Assembly (NCBI GenBank): GCA_945897085.1
Contig: CAMDEU010000007.1
Coordinates: 1 to 48,075 of the forward strand
Length of the DNA: 48,075 nt
Source: Spirosoma fluviale
Lineage (GTDB): Bacteria > Bacteroidota > Bacteroidia > Cytophagales > Cyclobacteriaceae
Direction: 5' to 3'
A model generated the notes under the pieces. That model did not search any database. It worked only from the letters and a program-made list of their open reading frames with translations, and was not told the DNA's origin. The translations under genes and the position numbers were made by a program. Of the stretch, positions 37,803 through 45,879 are shown piece after piece (the stretch's first letter is position 1; every line of letters begins with the position of its first letter).

Positions 37803-38294
37803 ATGAGAATTTGGTTTTTATGTAAAGTAAAGTACGCGAAAGAAACCGAAGAGGGTCTTTTGAAAAGTATATCCGAACAATATCTGGTGGATGCGGTGTC
37901 TTTTACCGAGGCAGAAGCGATCCTCTACGATAAACTCGGGTCTCAAATCCGTGGGGATTTTCAAGTGAGTGGAATCAGCAAGAGCAACATCGTGGATGTG
38001 TTTTTTTACGATGATGCAGACATCTGGTACAAATGCAAGGTGACCTACTTGATCGCAGATGGGGACAACGGTAAGGAAAAAAAGGTGACCCAATACATGA
38101 TTGTAACAGCGGAAGATGTAAAGCAAGCCTACGATCGCATCCAAGAGAGTCTGAACAACATGCTGGTCAGCTTCCGGGTACCTGACATTACAGAAAGCTC
38201 CATTCTAGAAGTTTTCCCTTTTGAAAAAGCCGAAGTGAGCCCAGACCTACCTCCAGGAAATTTCAAACCTGTCAACCAAGAGTTGGAGGATTAA
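37803..38294 (+). CDS. DUF4494 family protein
   Basis: 163 residues, no signal peptide or membrane segment. It begins MRIWFLCKVKYAKETEEGLLKSISEQYLVDAVSFTEAEA, the DUF4494 signature, then VDVFFYDDADIWYKCKVTYL and a C-terminal helix-strand repeat. The domain is restricted to Bacteroidota and its function is unknown. The preceding 194 nt (37609-37802) contain no gene and I found no convincing promoter there. A bidirectional terminator begins within the last bases of the gene. Confidence 0.85.
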   Translation: MRIWFLCKVKYAKETEEGLLKSISEQYLVDAVSFTEAEAILYDKLGSQIRGDFQVSGISKSNIVDVFFYDDADIWYKCKVTYLIADGDNGKEKKVTQYMIVTAEDVKQAYDRIQESLNNMLVSFRVPDITESSILEVFPFEKAEVSPDLPPGNFKPVNQELED

Positions 38295-38332
38295 AAAAAA
38301 TCGACTTACTGATCTGCGGGTCGATTTTTTTT
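38293..38332. terminator. Bidirectional terminator between DUF4494 and HD-domain genes
   Basis: Inverted repeat AAAAAAAATCGAC (38293-38305) / GTCGATTTTTTTT (38320-38332) with a 14-nt loop and T-tracts on both strands. It lies between two convergent genes and overlaps both stop codons. Confidence 0.8.
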
Positions 38333-38942
38333 AGCTCAGCTCAGCAAAGCCTTGCTTGGCAATAACAAAAGCAATCAAGTCCTCTAGGTTGATTTCCGCC
38401 CGCTGCGCAGCATCATCAATATCCTCCCGACTTACTTGTGCGGCAAAGGTTTTGTCTTTAAGTCTTTTTTTGACTCCCTTCACCTCCATACCGGCATAAC
38501 CTTCTGGACGCATCAGAGAGTAGGCATGTACCAAACCGCTCAGTTCATCAAAGGCATAGAGCATTTTATCCATTCGTGTGCGCGGCTCCACCCCAAAATA
38601 ACGGGGACCATGACAGGCTATAGCACGAATGATTTCAGGATCTATGGATCTTGACTCGAGCTCTTCAATAATCTTTCGACAATGCTGATCCGGCCATTGG
38701 TCCCAATCGGCATCGTGAAGTAAACCTGCCAAGTGCCACTTGTGGGCATCCAAGGAAGAAAGTCCCTCCTGTATCGCATATTCCTTCATCAAGTGGCCTA
38801 CCTGCTTCATATGAACTTTCAAGCGCTCATTTAGAACCCAGGCATCCAATAAGTCATGAGCTTCAACCAAACTGAGCACCTGGTCTTTGTTTTTTGGATC
38901 TCCAAATTCCTGACGGTGAAGGTTTAAGGATGGTGTTTCCAT
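38331..38942 (-). CDS. HD-domain phosphohydrolase family protein
   Basis: 203 residues. The HD metal motif is present: an early His (H44), WHLAGLLHDADWD with H76-D77, and a following CHGPRYFG helix and later Asp-containing helix (DKMLYAFDELSGL). This order matches HDIG-type predicted metal-dependent hydrolases. Cytoplasmic, no other domain. HD proteins cleave phosphate esters in nucleotides or signalling molecules, but nothing here identifies the substrate. It shares a bidirectional terminator with DUF4494; the 136 nt upstream (38943-39078) contain only the hairpin at the end of the next gene. Confidence 0.82.
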   Translation of the reverse strand: METPSLNLHRQEFGDPKNKDQVLSLVEAHDLLDAWVLNERLKVHMKQVGHLMKEYAIQEGLSSLDAHKWHLAGLLHDADWDQWPDQHCRKIIEELESRSIDPEIIRAIACHGPRYFGVEPRTRMDKMLYAFDELSGLVHAYSLMRPEGYAGMEVKGVKKRLKDKTFAAQVSREDIDDAAQRAEINLEDLIAFVIAKQGFAELS

Positions 38943-39057
38943 GCGGTAGTACGGATGAATGCTGGGATTAGTTTAGGTATAAATCTCTCCAAAGAGTTTA
39001 CTCCAAAATTTATTCGAAGAGCCTAAACTCCTCTAATTTTCCATTTTGCTTTGACAT

Positions 39058-39079
39058 AGCCCCAAATCACTTTGGGGCT
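39058..39079 (-). terminator. Hairpin at the end of the dienoyl-CoA reductase gene
   Basis: A perfect 9-bp inverted repeat, AGCCCCAAA (39058-39066) / TTTGGGGCT (39071-39079), loop TCAC, overlaps the stop codon at 39079-39081. There is no clear T-run beyond it on the minus strand, so it may terminate poorly or protect the mRNA end. Confidence 0.5.
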
Positions 39080-39951
39080 TAGGGCTTTTTTCCGCGAGAT
39101 GCCTCCATCATGTCCCACATTTCTTGGGGTATCATCTCCAAATTATTAAACTCTCCTGCACCTTTCAGCCACTCTCCTCCATCAATCGTGATTACATCCC
39201 CATTGACATATGCGGAAAAATCAGAGATCAGGTAGGCTGCCAAGTTGGCCAATTCCTGGTGCACTCCCACTCTTCCGACAGGCACCTTCTTTGCAGGATC
39301 AAATTTCTTAACCAAATCACCTGGGAGTAGTCTACTCCATGCGCCTTCGGTAGGGAATGGTCCTGGTGCGATGGCATTGGATCGGATTCCGTACTTGGCC
39401 CATTCCACAGCCAGCGAACGCGTAAGTGCCAAGACACCTGCCTTTGCAGCTGCGGAGGGAACTACATAACCTGACCCTGTCCAAGCATAGGTGGTCACAA
39501 TATTTAAAAATACTCCAGGCTGCTTCTCCGCAATCCAATGCTTGCCAGCAGTCAGCGTTACCTGCGAGGTCCCCTTGAGGACAATATCTAGGACCGTATT
39601 GAACGCATTGGCAGATAGTCGCTCAGTAGGACTGATAAAATTGCCCGCCGCGTTGTTCAATACCCCGTGGATTTGCCCAAAAGCAGCGATGCACTGGGCC
39701 CACATGGCTTCAACTTGTTCAATCTCTCTTACATCACAAACTACAGGAATCACCTTACCACCAGACTTGGCCATCATCTCTTTGGCTGTTTCTTCCAATA
39801 CCTCCAACTTACGAGAGGTAATCACGAGGTTAGCCCCCAACTCCAAGAAATACTCCCCCATGGCCCGGCCTAAGCCAGTACCTCCACCAGTAATCAAGAT
39901 ATTTTTTCCTTTCAACGATCCTTCTCGGAGCATTCCTTCAGTATAGTTCAT
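39079..39951 (-). CDS. 2,4-dienoyl-CoA reductase-type SDR
   Basis: 290 residues, an SDR with NADP-binding TGGGTGLGRA (21-30) and LNNAAGNF (98-105). The usual SDR YxxxK is missing. The site reads Y155-AWTGSGYVVP-S166-AAA-K170. This is the arrangement of mitochondrial 2,4-dienoyl-CoA reductase (DECR1), where as I recall Asn148, Tyr199, Ser210 and Lys214 form the active site; the spacings to N104, Y155, S166 and K170 agree. The C-terminal NGDVITIDGGEWLKGAGEFN also resembles DECR/PECR. It would reduce 2,4-dienoyl-CoA from unsaturated fatty acids with NADPH. Databases may label it only SDR oxidoreductase. It stands alone between ahcY and the HD gene. Confidence 0.85.
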   Translation of the reverse strand: MNYTEGMLREGSLKGKNILITGGGTGLGRAMGEYFLELGANLVITSRKLEVLEETAKEMMAKSGGKVIPVVCDVREIEQVEAMWAQCIAAFGQIHGVLNNAAGNFISPTERLSANAFNTVLDIVLKGTSQVTLTAGKHWIAEKQPGVFLNIVTTYAWTGSGYVVPSAAAKAGVLALTRSLAVEWAKYGIRSNAIAPGPFPTEGAWSRLLPGDLVKKFDPAKKVPVGRVGVHQELANLAAYLISDFSAYVNGDVITIDGGEWLKGAGEFNNLEMIPQEMWDMMEASRGKKP

Positions 39952-40005
39952 AGTCTTTGACTTAATTTTTTTTCAATATACCATCCCTTTGGAAGATTTG
40001 AAAAG

Positions 40006-40034
40006 AAAAAGGAGCTCGATATGAGCTCCTTTTT
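40006..40034. terminator. Terminator downstream of ahcY
   Basis: A perfect 12-bp inverted repeat AAAAAGGAGCTC (40006-40017) / GAGCTCCTTTTT (40023-40034), loop GATAT. It lies beyond the ahcY stop on the minus strand. The poly-A/T flanks allow termination in either direction. Confidence 0.85.
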
Positions 40035-40070
40035 GAAAATTTTTAAGAAGAGAGGTTAACCTGCAAGCTC

Positions 40071-41381
40071 TTAATAACGATAGTACTCCGGCTTAAACGG
40101 ACCCTTCACTTCCACGCCGATGTACTGCGCTTGGTCTTGAGAAAGGGTGTCTAGCTGTACGCCCAACTTGGCTAAGTGCAAGAAGGCAACCTTCTCGTCT
40201 AAATGCTTCGGAAGCACATACACGCCTGGCGTGTAGTCCTTGTAATTTGCCCACAACTCTAGCTGTGCCAAAGTCTGGTTGGTAAAGGAGTTGGACATCA
40301 CAAAAGATGGGTGGCCAGTAGCACAACCCAAGTTCACCAATCGGCCTTCTGCCAACACGATGATTTCCTTGCCATCGATCTCGTACAAGTCTACCTGTGG
40401 CTTGATCACATTCTTTGTGTGGCCATAGTTGTCGTTCAACCAAGCCATATCGATTTCGTTGTCAAAGTGGCCAATGTTACACACAATCGCCTTGTCCTTC
40501 ATTGCTTTGAAGTGTGCACCAGAGATGATGTCTTTGTTACCAGTAGCAGTCACCACGATGTCAGCTTCCTGGATCGCATCGGCCATCTTCTTTACTGCAA
40601 AGCCATCCATAGCTGCCTGAAGCGCGCAAATCGGATCAATTTCAGTGATGATTACACGTGCACCCGCACCTTTGAGCGATGCAGCAGATCCTTTTCCTAC
40701 GTCACCGTAGCCAGCCACAACAGCTACTTTACCAGCCATCATTACGTCGGTTGCACGACGGATCGCGTCTACCAGAGATTCCTTACAGCCGTACTTGTTG
40801 TCAAACTTGGATTTGGTCACCGAGTCGTTTACGTTAATGGCAGGCATAGGGAGCGTGCCGTTCTTCATGCGCTCGTACAGACGGTGTACACCCGTGGTGG
40901 TTTCTTCAGAAAGACCTCTGATTCCTGCCACTAAGTCAGGGTATTGGTCTAGGACCATGTTGGTCAAGTCACCACCATCGTCAAGGATCATATTAAGCGG
41001 CTGCTGGCCTTCGCCGAAAAATAGTGTTTGCTCGATGCACCAATCAAATTCCTCGGCAGTTTGTCCCTTCCAAGCATAGACTTGAATACCTGCGGCAGCG
41101 ATGGCCGCAGCAGCATGGTCTTGGGTAGAGAATATGTTGCAAGTAGACCAAGTAACCTCAGCGCCTAGGGCAACCAAAGTTTCGATCAACACGGCAGTTT
41201 GGATAGTCATGTGAAGACAGCCGGCCACGCGCGCACCTTTTAGGGGCTGTGAAGGACCGAATTCAGCACGAAGGGCCATCAATCCTGGCATTTCGGCTTC
41301 TGCCAAACGAATTTCTTTTCTTCCCCACTCTGCTAGGGAAATGTCTTTTACTTTGTAAGGGATGTAATTGGAAGTGGACAT
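40071..41381 (-). CDS. ahcY: Adenosylhomocysteinase (S-adenosyl-L-homocysteine hydrolase)
   Basis: 436 residues, as expected. Family segments are [18 protein letters not shown], the NAD-binding [18 protein letters not shown], and the C-terminus [12 protein letters not shown]. The enzyme splits S-adenosylhomocysteine to adenosine and homocysteine using bound NAD+, clearing the methyltransferase product. The ATG at 41381 gives [20 protein letters not shown]. It has an unusually long, hairpin-rich 5' leader (about 160 nt), described separately, and a Bacteroidota -7 element at 41550-41557. It is single-gene, terminated at 40034. Confidence 0.97.
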   Translation of the reverse strand: MSTSNYIPYKVKDISLAEWGRKEIRLAEAEMPGLMALRAEFGPSQPLKGARVAGCLHMTIQTAVLIETLVALGAEVTWSTCNIFSTQDHAAAAIAAAGIQVYAWKGQTAEEFDWCIEQTLFFGEGQQPLNMILDDGGDLTNMVLDQYPDLVAGIRGLSEETTTGVHRLYERMKNGTLPMPAINVNDSVTKSKFDNKYGCKESLVDAIRRATDVMMAGKVAVVAGYGDVGKGSAASLKGAGARVIITEIDPICALQAAMDGFAVKKMADAIQEADIVVTATGNKDIISGAHFKAMKDKAIVCNIGHFDNEIDMAWLNDNYGHTKNVIKPQVDLYEIDGKEIIVLAEGRLVNLGCATGHPSFVMSNSFTNQTLAQLELWANYKDYTPGVYVLPKHLDEKVAFLHLAKLGVQLDTLSQDQAQYIGVEVKGPFKPEYYRY

Positions 41382-41412
41382 AAAGTGTATAAAGAGTTAA
41401 AAATTTTAAAAG

Positions 41413-41449
41413 CCTGCCTGCCGCTGGTTTATCTGCTGTAAGCAGGCAG
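41413..41449 (-). promoter_or_regulatory. Hairpin in the ahcY leader
   Basis: Within the transcribed 5' leader of ahcY (minus strand) CTGCCTGC (41414-41421) can pair with GCAGGCAG (41442-41449), enclosing a 20-nt loop. A second hairpin, TTATCC (41468-41473) / GGATAA (41482-41487), follows further upstream. No known riboswitch consensus was recognised. Confidence 0.5.
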
Positions 41450-41452
41450 ATT
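41428..41452. repeat. Leader repeat, copy A
   Basis: A 25-nt element ending in AAGCAGGCAGATT resembles copy B at 41510-41534 in 20 of 25 positions by my own alignment. Both contain TGCTG-N-AAGCAGGC and a self-complementary core. Confidence 0.65.
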
Positions 41453-41509
41453 AAATATGTTAATTTATTATCCGCCGTGGAGGATAAATGTAAACCTACT
41501 TTCCGAAGG

Positions 41510-41534
41510 TTTGTTTGCTGAAAGCAGGCGGGTT
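41510..41534. repeat. Leader repeat, copy B
   Basis: Second copy of the 25-nt element, ending AAGCAGGCGGGTT. Together with copy A it lies in the ahcY leader. A related shape occurs at 45843-45866. Confidence 0.65.
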
Positions 41535-41549
41535 TTGCCTTTGGCCCCG

Positions 41550-41557
41550 CAAAGGTA
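41550..41557 (-). promoter_or_regulatory. -7 promoter element of ahcY
   Basis: On the minus strand TACCTTTG matches TAnnTTTG exactly, immediately followed by GCGGG...CCCGC that can form a small hairpin at the start of the transcript. The -33 site is only a CTG (18-nt spacing), so the promoter is of moderate strength by sequence. This predicts a transcription start near 41543. Confidence 0.55.
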
Positions 41558-41586
41558 TTAGATAAAATTGGGAATCAGAAGTAGAA

Positions 41587-42351
41587 TCAAAAATTAGGAA
41601 AGGTAAGCTCTTTGATTCCAAAACTCCTTTGCTTTCCAGTAGGTAGCTCTAAAAGCAAATTTCCTGTTTCGGTCAATCCAATGATTTTACCTTCTAGCTC
41701 CTGTTCGCCTACTTTAAATGTGGTCCATTCTTCTATCAAATAAAGGTGCTGCAAGTATTCACGAGTAAGAATTGCGTTTTTCCCTTTTTTAAGTGCTATG
41801 TAGGCTTGCTCCACATGAGTGATTAGGAGTTTGAATAGTTCTTCCAAAGGGTATGAATTCCCAGTTACCAAAGAAAGGGAAGTGGCCTGGGGGCTTGCAA
41901 ATTGATTTTGGTTGATATTGATACCGATACCTACTACCGCATAGTCCCATCCGCTGCTCCCTACTAGATTCTCGATCAATATCCCTCCTATTTTTCCAAA
42001 GCCTAAAACCACTAAATCATTTGGCCATTTTACCAGAAGCCCGGGGACATACTCCTGAAAGCATCTGCGAATGGCATTGGAAATGGCAATATTGAGCGCA
42101 AATTGTTCACTTAAATCCAGAAATTTGGGTTGGAGGACCAAGGAGAAAGTCAAGTTCTCCCCTGGCTTAGTTTCCCAAGAATTGCCACGCTGCCCTTTAC
42201 CACGCGTTTGGTGATTGGTAATAAAAATACTCCCTTCACTTGCCTCTTTTTGGCGTAAAGCTTGTAGTGCCATGTCATTGGTGGAATGACAGTCTGGCAG
42301 AAAATGAATATCTTTACCTAAAAAAAGGGTGTTGGCAAGAATTTTATACAT
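41587..42351 (-). CDS. birA: Biotin--[acetyl-CoA-carboxylase] ligase
   Basis: 254 residues, the short monofunctional form without the N-terminal DNA-binding repressor domain of E. coli BirA. Visible motifs: DCHSTNDMA, the biotinyl-AMP loop TRGKGQRGNSWE (R50-GKGQRG56), VKWPND (107-112) and GKIGGILIE (119-127), then GIGININ. It activates biotin with ATP and links it to the lysine of biotin carboxyl carrier protein. Its promoter lies in the 53-nt space facing rsfS. Confidence 0.95.
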   Translation of the reverse strand: MYKILANTLFLGKDIHFLPDCHSTNDMALQALRQKEASEGSIFITNHQTRGKGQRGNSWETKPGENLTFSLVLQPKFLDLSEQFALNIAISNAIRRCFQEYVPGLLVKWPNDLVVLGFGKIGGILIENLVGSSGWDYAVVGIGININQNQFASPQATSLSLVTGNSYPLEELFKLLITHVEQAYIALKKGKNAILTREYLQHLYLIEEWTTFKVGEQELEGKIIGLTETGNLLLELPTGKQRSFGIKELTFPNF

Positions 42352-42370
42352 TAGATTATTCTTCGAGATG

Positions 42371-42400
42371 CAAAGGTACCGAAGACTCTCTTTAAATCAA
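42371..42400 (-). promoter_or_regulatory. Promoter of birA, overlapping the rsfS upstream region
   Basis: On the minus strand a TTG (42398-42400) is separated by 19 nt from TACCTTTG (42371-42378), a perfect Bacteroidota promoter. The -33 box ends only 4 nt from the rsfS ATG on the opposite strand. Confidence 0.8.
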
Positions 42401-42404
42401 TCCT

Positions 42405-42752
42405 ATGACAGCACAACAGCTGAGTAAGATCATCGCCAAAGGAATGGAAGAAAAAAAGGCTTCCGACATCTTAGTGATGGATCTCAGGTCAGTAAAAGAT
42501 ACCGTGACCGATTTTTTTGTGATTTGTTCGGGTAATTCGGGCACACAATTGGATGCAATTTCCAAATCTATCGAAGAGCAAGTACACAAAGCTGCTGAGT
42601 CTCCCGCTTGGAAAGTTGAGGGGAGATCCAATGGACAATGGATTCTGATGGATTATGTGAATGTGGTAGCTCATATATTTTTATCGGACACCAGAGCCTA
42701 TTATGGTTTGGAAGATTTATGGGGCGATGCAAAGACCACCCGTATTTCTTAG
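42405..42752 (+). CDS. rsfS: Ribosome silencing factor RsfS
   Basis: 115 residues. The RsfS/Iojap motifs VMDLRSVKDTVTDFFVICSGNSGTQLDAI, EGRSNGQWILMDYVNVVAHIFL and RAYYGLEDLWGDAK are intact. RsfS binds ribosomal protein uL14 and blocks subunit joining during starvation. The neighbourhood birA-rsfS-ftsH is a familiar Bacteroidota order. The start codon ATG at 42405 lies against the birA promoter on the other strand; I found no separate strong plus-strand promoter. Confidence 0.94.
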   Translation: MTAQQLSKIIAKGMEEKKASDILVMDLRSVKDTVTDFFVICSGNSGTQLDAISKSIEEQVHKAAESPAWKVEGRSNGQWILMDYVNVVAHIFLSDTRAYYGLEDLWGDAKTTRIS

Positions 42753-42818
42753 TTTATCCAATGAACTTTCGAGTAGTAAATCTGTTTTACCATAAATACA
42801 AGCACCCCCTAAATAGCA

Positions 42819-44888
42819 ATGAGCGATAAAAATAAGAATTTCACCCCTAAGGTGCCTCAGAAACCTAATTTCCAACTTTGGCTAATTGTGGCTGCGGTGA
42901 CTGTACTCTTGGGATTAACCTGGATTCAACAGCGAAGTTCAGTGCTAGACATTACCCAGAAGCGTTTTGAAGACATCTATACTGCTGGGGATATATCCAA
43001 GGTAGTCATTGTGCGCAATATGAATCGGGTAGATATCACGCTAAAACCTGCGGCACTACAAAACGCCAAATATAAAACTGAGCTAGAAGCCAATTCCTCC
43101 TTTTTCAATCCCGAAGGGCCTCACTATTCGCTACAAGTAACCACCGCGGACAAGTTCCAGGCTGATTTTCAAGCTTTAGAAGAAAAAGCGCCCGTAGGGA
43201 CAGAAAAAATAGGTTTTTCGGTCATTAATGAAGAAAACTGGAGTAGTTATTTTGGAAGTTTTGGATTTATGATCCTATTATTTGTCTTATTCTGGTTCAT
43301 GATGCGCCGTATGTCAGGAGGTTCTGGACCTGGTGGACAGATTTTTAATGTAGGCAAATCCAAAGCCCAGCTGTTTGATGCAGATAATAAGGTAAAAATC
43401 ACCTTCGACAATGTGGCAGGTTTGGATGAGGCAAAAGTTGAAATCCAGGAAATCGTAGAATTTTTAAAAAATCCATCCAAGTTTACCAAGCTGGGCGGAA
43501 AGATTCCAAAAGGTGCCTTGCTTGTGGGCCCTCCAGGTACGGGAAAAACATTGCTTGCCAAGGCTGTAGCCGGGGAAGCAGGTGTTCCCTTCTTCACCCT
43601 TTCAGGTTCTGATTTCGTAGAAATGTTCGTTGGTGTAGGAGCAGCCCGTGTGCGTGACCTCTTCAAGCAGGCGAAAGAAAAGGCTCCTTGTATCATTTTT
43701 ATCGATGAAATCGATGCCATCGGTAGGTCTCGTGGCAAGGGCCAAATGCCAGGATCCAACGACGAACGTGAAAATACGCTCAACTCCCTATTGGTGGAGA
43801 TGGACGGTTTTGGTACCGATTCCGGTGTTATTGTTTTGGCAGCCACCAACCGTCCGGATGTGTTGGATAGCGCTTTGCTCCGACCGGGACGTTTTGATCG
43901 TCAAATCTCCATAGATAAGCCAGACATTGTAGGTAGAGAAGCGATTTTCAAAGTACACTTGCAGCCCATTAAAACCATTGCTGAGGTAGATCCAAAAAAA
44001 TTGGCCGCACAAACACCAGGGTTTGCAGGAGCAGAGATTGCCAACGTTTGTAATGAAGCAGCGTTGATTGCTGCTCGAAAAAATAAGGAAGCCGTAGACA
44101 TGGAAGATTTTCAAGACGCCATTGATCGTGTCATTGGAGGTTTGGAAAAGAAAACGAAAATTATCTCCCCTGACGAGAAGAAAATCGTGGCCTACCACGA
44201 GGCTGGTCATGCAGTAGCTGGCTGGTTCCTGGAGCATGCCGACCCATTGGTGAAGGTATCCATCGTTCCTCGAGGAATTGCAGCGCTAGGCTACGCGCAG
44301 TATTTGCCTAAGGAACAGTTTCTCTACCAGACCGAGCAACTTATCGACGAGATGTGTATGACCTTGGGTGGTCGAGCAGCGGAACAAATCATCTTTGGGA
44401 AAATCTCCACAGGCGCATTAAGTGATCTGGAACGGATTACCAAAATGGCTTATTCCATGGTATCGGTGTATGGCATGAACGAGAAACTGGGTAACGTCTC
44501 TTTTTATGACAGCAAGAGTGATGGGTACAAGATGACCAAACCCTACTCAGAAGCAACAGCTGAAATGATCGACCAGGAAGTAAGTAAGTTGATACAGCAT
44601 GCCTATACCCGTGTGCTCGACTTGTTGCGAAAGCATCAGGTTGAACTAGAAATCTTGGCAAAGGAGCTTTTGGAAAAAGAAATTCTTTTCCAGGCGGATT
44701 TGGAGCGATTGATTGGCAAGCGTCCTTTTGAAAAGGAGACGACCTACCAGGCATTTACAAATAAAAAAGATCCTGTTGAAGCAGAAAAAGTGGTCGAGAG
44801 CGAAGTAGTTGCTGAGCAGGAAGCTGGTGCAGAGGTCCTTCCTCCTACACCGGAGACTGTTACCGAGGAACTAAAAACAGACGTCTAA
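42819..44888 (+). CDS. ftsH: ATP-dependent zinc metalloprotease FtsH
   Basis: 689 residues. Two N-terminal membrane helices (about 19-36 and 149-162) flank a periplasmic domain. The AAA+ module follows with Walker A GPPGTGKT (237-244), Walker [10 protein letters not shown] (292-300), and the SRH/arginine-finger region [11 protein letters not shown]. The M41 protease domain has the zinc motif HEAGH (460-464). The C-terminal 40 residues are acidic and low-complexity ([15 protein letters not shown]...). FtsH degrades misfolded membrane proteins and short-lived regulators. A terminator follows the stop. Confidence 0.97.
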   Translation: MSDKNKNFTPKVPQKPNFQLWLIVAAVTVLLGLTWIQQRSSVLDITQKRFEDIYTAGDISKVVIVRNMNRVDITLKPAALQNAKYKTELEANSSFFNPEGPHYSLQVTTADKFQADFQALEEKAPVGTEKIGFSVINEENWSSYFGSFGFMILLFVLFWFMMRRMSGGSGPGGQIFNVGKSKAQLFDADNKVKITFDNVAGLDEAKVEIQEIVEFLKNPSKFTKLGGKIPKGALLVGPPGTGKTLLAKAVAGEAGVPFFTLSGSDFVEMFVGVGAARVRDLFKQAKEKAPCIIFIDEIDAIGRSRGKGQMPGSNDERENTLNSLLVEMDGFGTDSGVIVLAATNRPDVLDSALLRPGRFDRQISIDKPDIVGREAIFKVHLQPIKTIAEVDPKKLAAQTPGFAGAEIANVCNEAALIAARKNKEAVDMEDFQDAIDRVIGGLEKKTKIISPDEKKIVAYHEAGHAVAGWFLEHADPLVKVSIVPRGIAALGYAQYLPKEQFLYQTEQLIDEMCMTLGGRAAEQIIFGKISTGALSDLERITKMAYSMVSVYGMNEKLGNVSFYDSKSDGYKMTKPYSEATAEMIDQEVSKLIQHAYTRVLDLLRKHQVELEILAKELLEKEILFQADLERLIGKRPFEKETTYQAFTNKKDPVEAEKVVESEVVAEQEAGAEVLPPTPETVTEELKTDV

Positions 44889-44891
44889 CTC

Positions 44892-44927
44892 GAAAAGTCC
44901 CGCTTATTGCGGGGCTTTTCCTTTTTT
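44892..44927 (+). terminator. Rho-independent terminator of ftsH
   Basis: Stem GAAAAGTCCCGC (44892-44903) / GCGGGGCTTTTC (44909-44920) with one T-G wobble, loop TTATT, followed by CTTTTTT. It begins 3 nt after the ftsH stop. Confidence 0.85.
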
Positions 44928-44952
44928 GAGGGATTGCATCTATCTTTACCCC

Positions 44953-45780
44953 ATGCAAATTGTTCCCTTGAATTTTCCCCTTCACGGAAAAAAGTTGTTT
45001 TTCGCCTCCGATTTTCATTTGGGGGCCCCTGACTACGCGAGTAGTAAGGAGCGGGAGCGACGAATTATATCCTGGCTAGATTTCATTGCCGAGGAGGCTG
45101 CGGCCATTTTCTTAGTGGGGGATATTTTTGACTTTTGGTTTGAGTACAAGCAAGTGATCCCAAAAGGGCAGCTACCATTTTTAGCGAAGCTCTCCCAGCT
45201 TCGTGATCGAGGGATACCCATACTTTTTTTCACTGGCAACCACGACCTCTGGATACGAGATTATTTCACGCAAGAGCTCGGGATCCCCGTGTACACCCAT
45301 CCGATAGAAATTCAGGTGGAAGGAAAAAAAATCTTGGTGGGCCATGGGGATGGCCTCGGTCCTGGAGATCCTACCTACAAAATGCTTAAAAAAGTATTTA
45401 CCAGTCCGATATCCCAGTGGCTTTTTCGATGGATCCATCCTGACATCGGAATTAGCCTAGCACGTGCTTGGTCAGGCAATAGTCGAATCAGCAACAGTAG
45501 TAAGAATGAACAGCGATTTTTAGGGGCAGATGAATGGCTCTGGGCCTATTGCAAGGAAGTGGAGCAATCTGCGCCGCATGACTACTATATTTTTGGTCAC
45601 CGCCATCTACCACTGCAACTTCCAGTTGGCAAAAGTGCTACCTATTACAATTTAGGGGAATGGGTGAGTCAAAATTCTTACTTGGAAATGAGTGCTACGG
45701 AGGTAAAACTCCTTCAGTTTAATCCATTAATCGAGCCTAAAGGCAGCCCAATCGATGCCTCCTATGGACACGGATCCTAA
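44953..45780 (+). CDS. lpxH: UDP-2,3-diacylglucosamine diphosphatase-type metallophosphoesterase (LpxH-like)
   Basis: 275 residues from ATG 44953; an in-frame TTG at 44926 would lie in the ftsH terminator. The metallophosphoesterase motifs are D20-FH-LG, GDIFDFWFEY (56-65), GNHD (95-98), GHGDG and FGHRHLP, plus GDPTYKMLKK. This is the LpxH pattern: hydrolysis of UDP-2,3-diacylglucosamine to lipid X on the cytoplasmic side in lipid A biosynthesis. The symbol is used by similarity; relatives can have other phosphatase activities. There is little or no 5' leader. Confidence 0.85.
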   Translation: MQIVPLNFPLHGKKLFFASDFHLGAPDYASSKERERRIISWLDFIAEEAAAIFLVGDIFDFWFEYKQVIPKGQLPFLAKLSQLRDRGIPILFFTGNHDLWIRDYFTQELGIPVYTHPIEIQVEGKKILVGHGDGLGPGDPTYKMLKKVFTSPISQWLFRWIHPDIGISLARAWSGNSRISNSSKNEQRFLGADEWLWAYCKEVEQSAPHDYYIFGHRHLPLQLPVGKSATYYNLGEWVSQNSYLEMSATEVKLLQFNPLIEPKGSPIDASYGHGS

Positions 45781-45799
45781 GTTCAGTTTGGATCATTAA

Positions 45800-45832
45800 A
45801 AAGCCCTTTCAAATTCCATTTGAAAGGGCTTT
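45800..45832 (+). terminator. Terminator of lpxH
   Basis: A perfect 14-bp inverted repeat, AAAGCCCTTTCAAA (45800-45813) / TTTGAAAGGGCTTT (45819-45832), loop TTCCA, followed after AAAA by TTTTT. It lies 20 nt beyond the lpxH stop. Confidence 0.8.
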
Positions 45833-45842
45833 AAAATTTTTA

Positions 45843-45866
45843 CTTGCTTAGCTTTTGCGAAGCAAG
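45843..45866 (-). terminator. Hairpin at the end of the FKBP gene
   Basis: CTTGCTT (45843-45849) / AAGCAAG (45860-45866) with a 10-nt loop lies just after the FKBP stop on the minus strand. It is followed there by TAAAAATTTT, so it may terminate that gene. The sequence also resembles the ahcY leader repeats. Confidence 0.55.
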
Positions 45867-45879
45867 CGGGATTTTTAAA

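Noticed and set aside
40311-40934. Plus-strand open frame of 207 codons inside ahcY
   Set aside because: Opposite-strand shadow of a highly conserved enzyme; His/Ser/Cys-rich with no recognisable family.
41382-41586. Known SAH/SAM riboswitch in the ahcY leader
   Set aside because: The location is right, but I could not find the conserved core of the SAH riboswitch or the helices of a SAM riboswitch. Only generic hairpins are seen, so no named riboswitch is claimed.
43247-43849. Minus-strand open frame of 200 codons inside ftsH
   Set aside because: Lies entirely antisense to the AAA+ domain; low-complexity Ser/Pro composition, no start context or homology visible.
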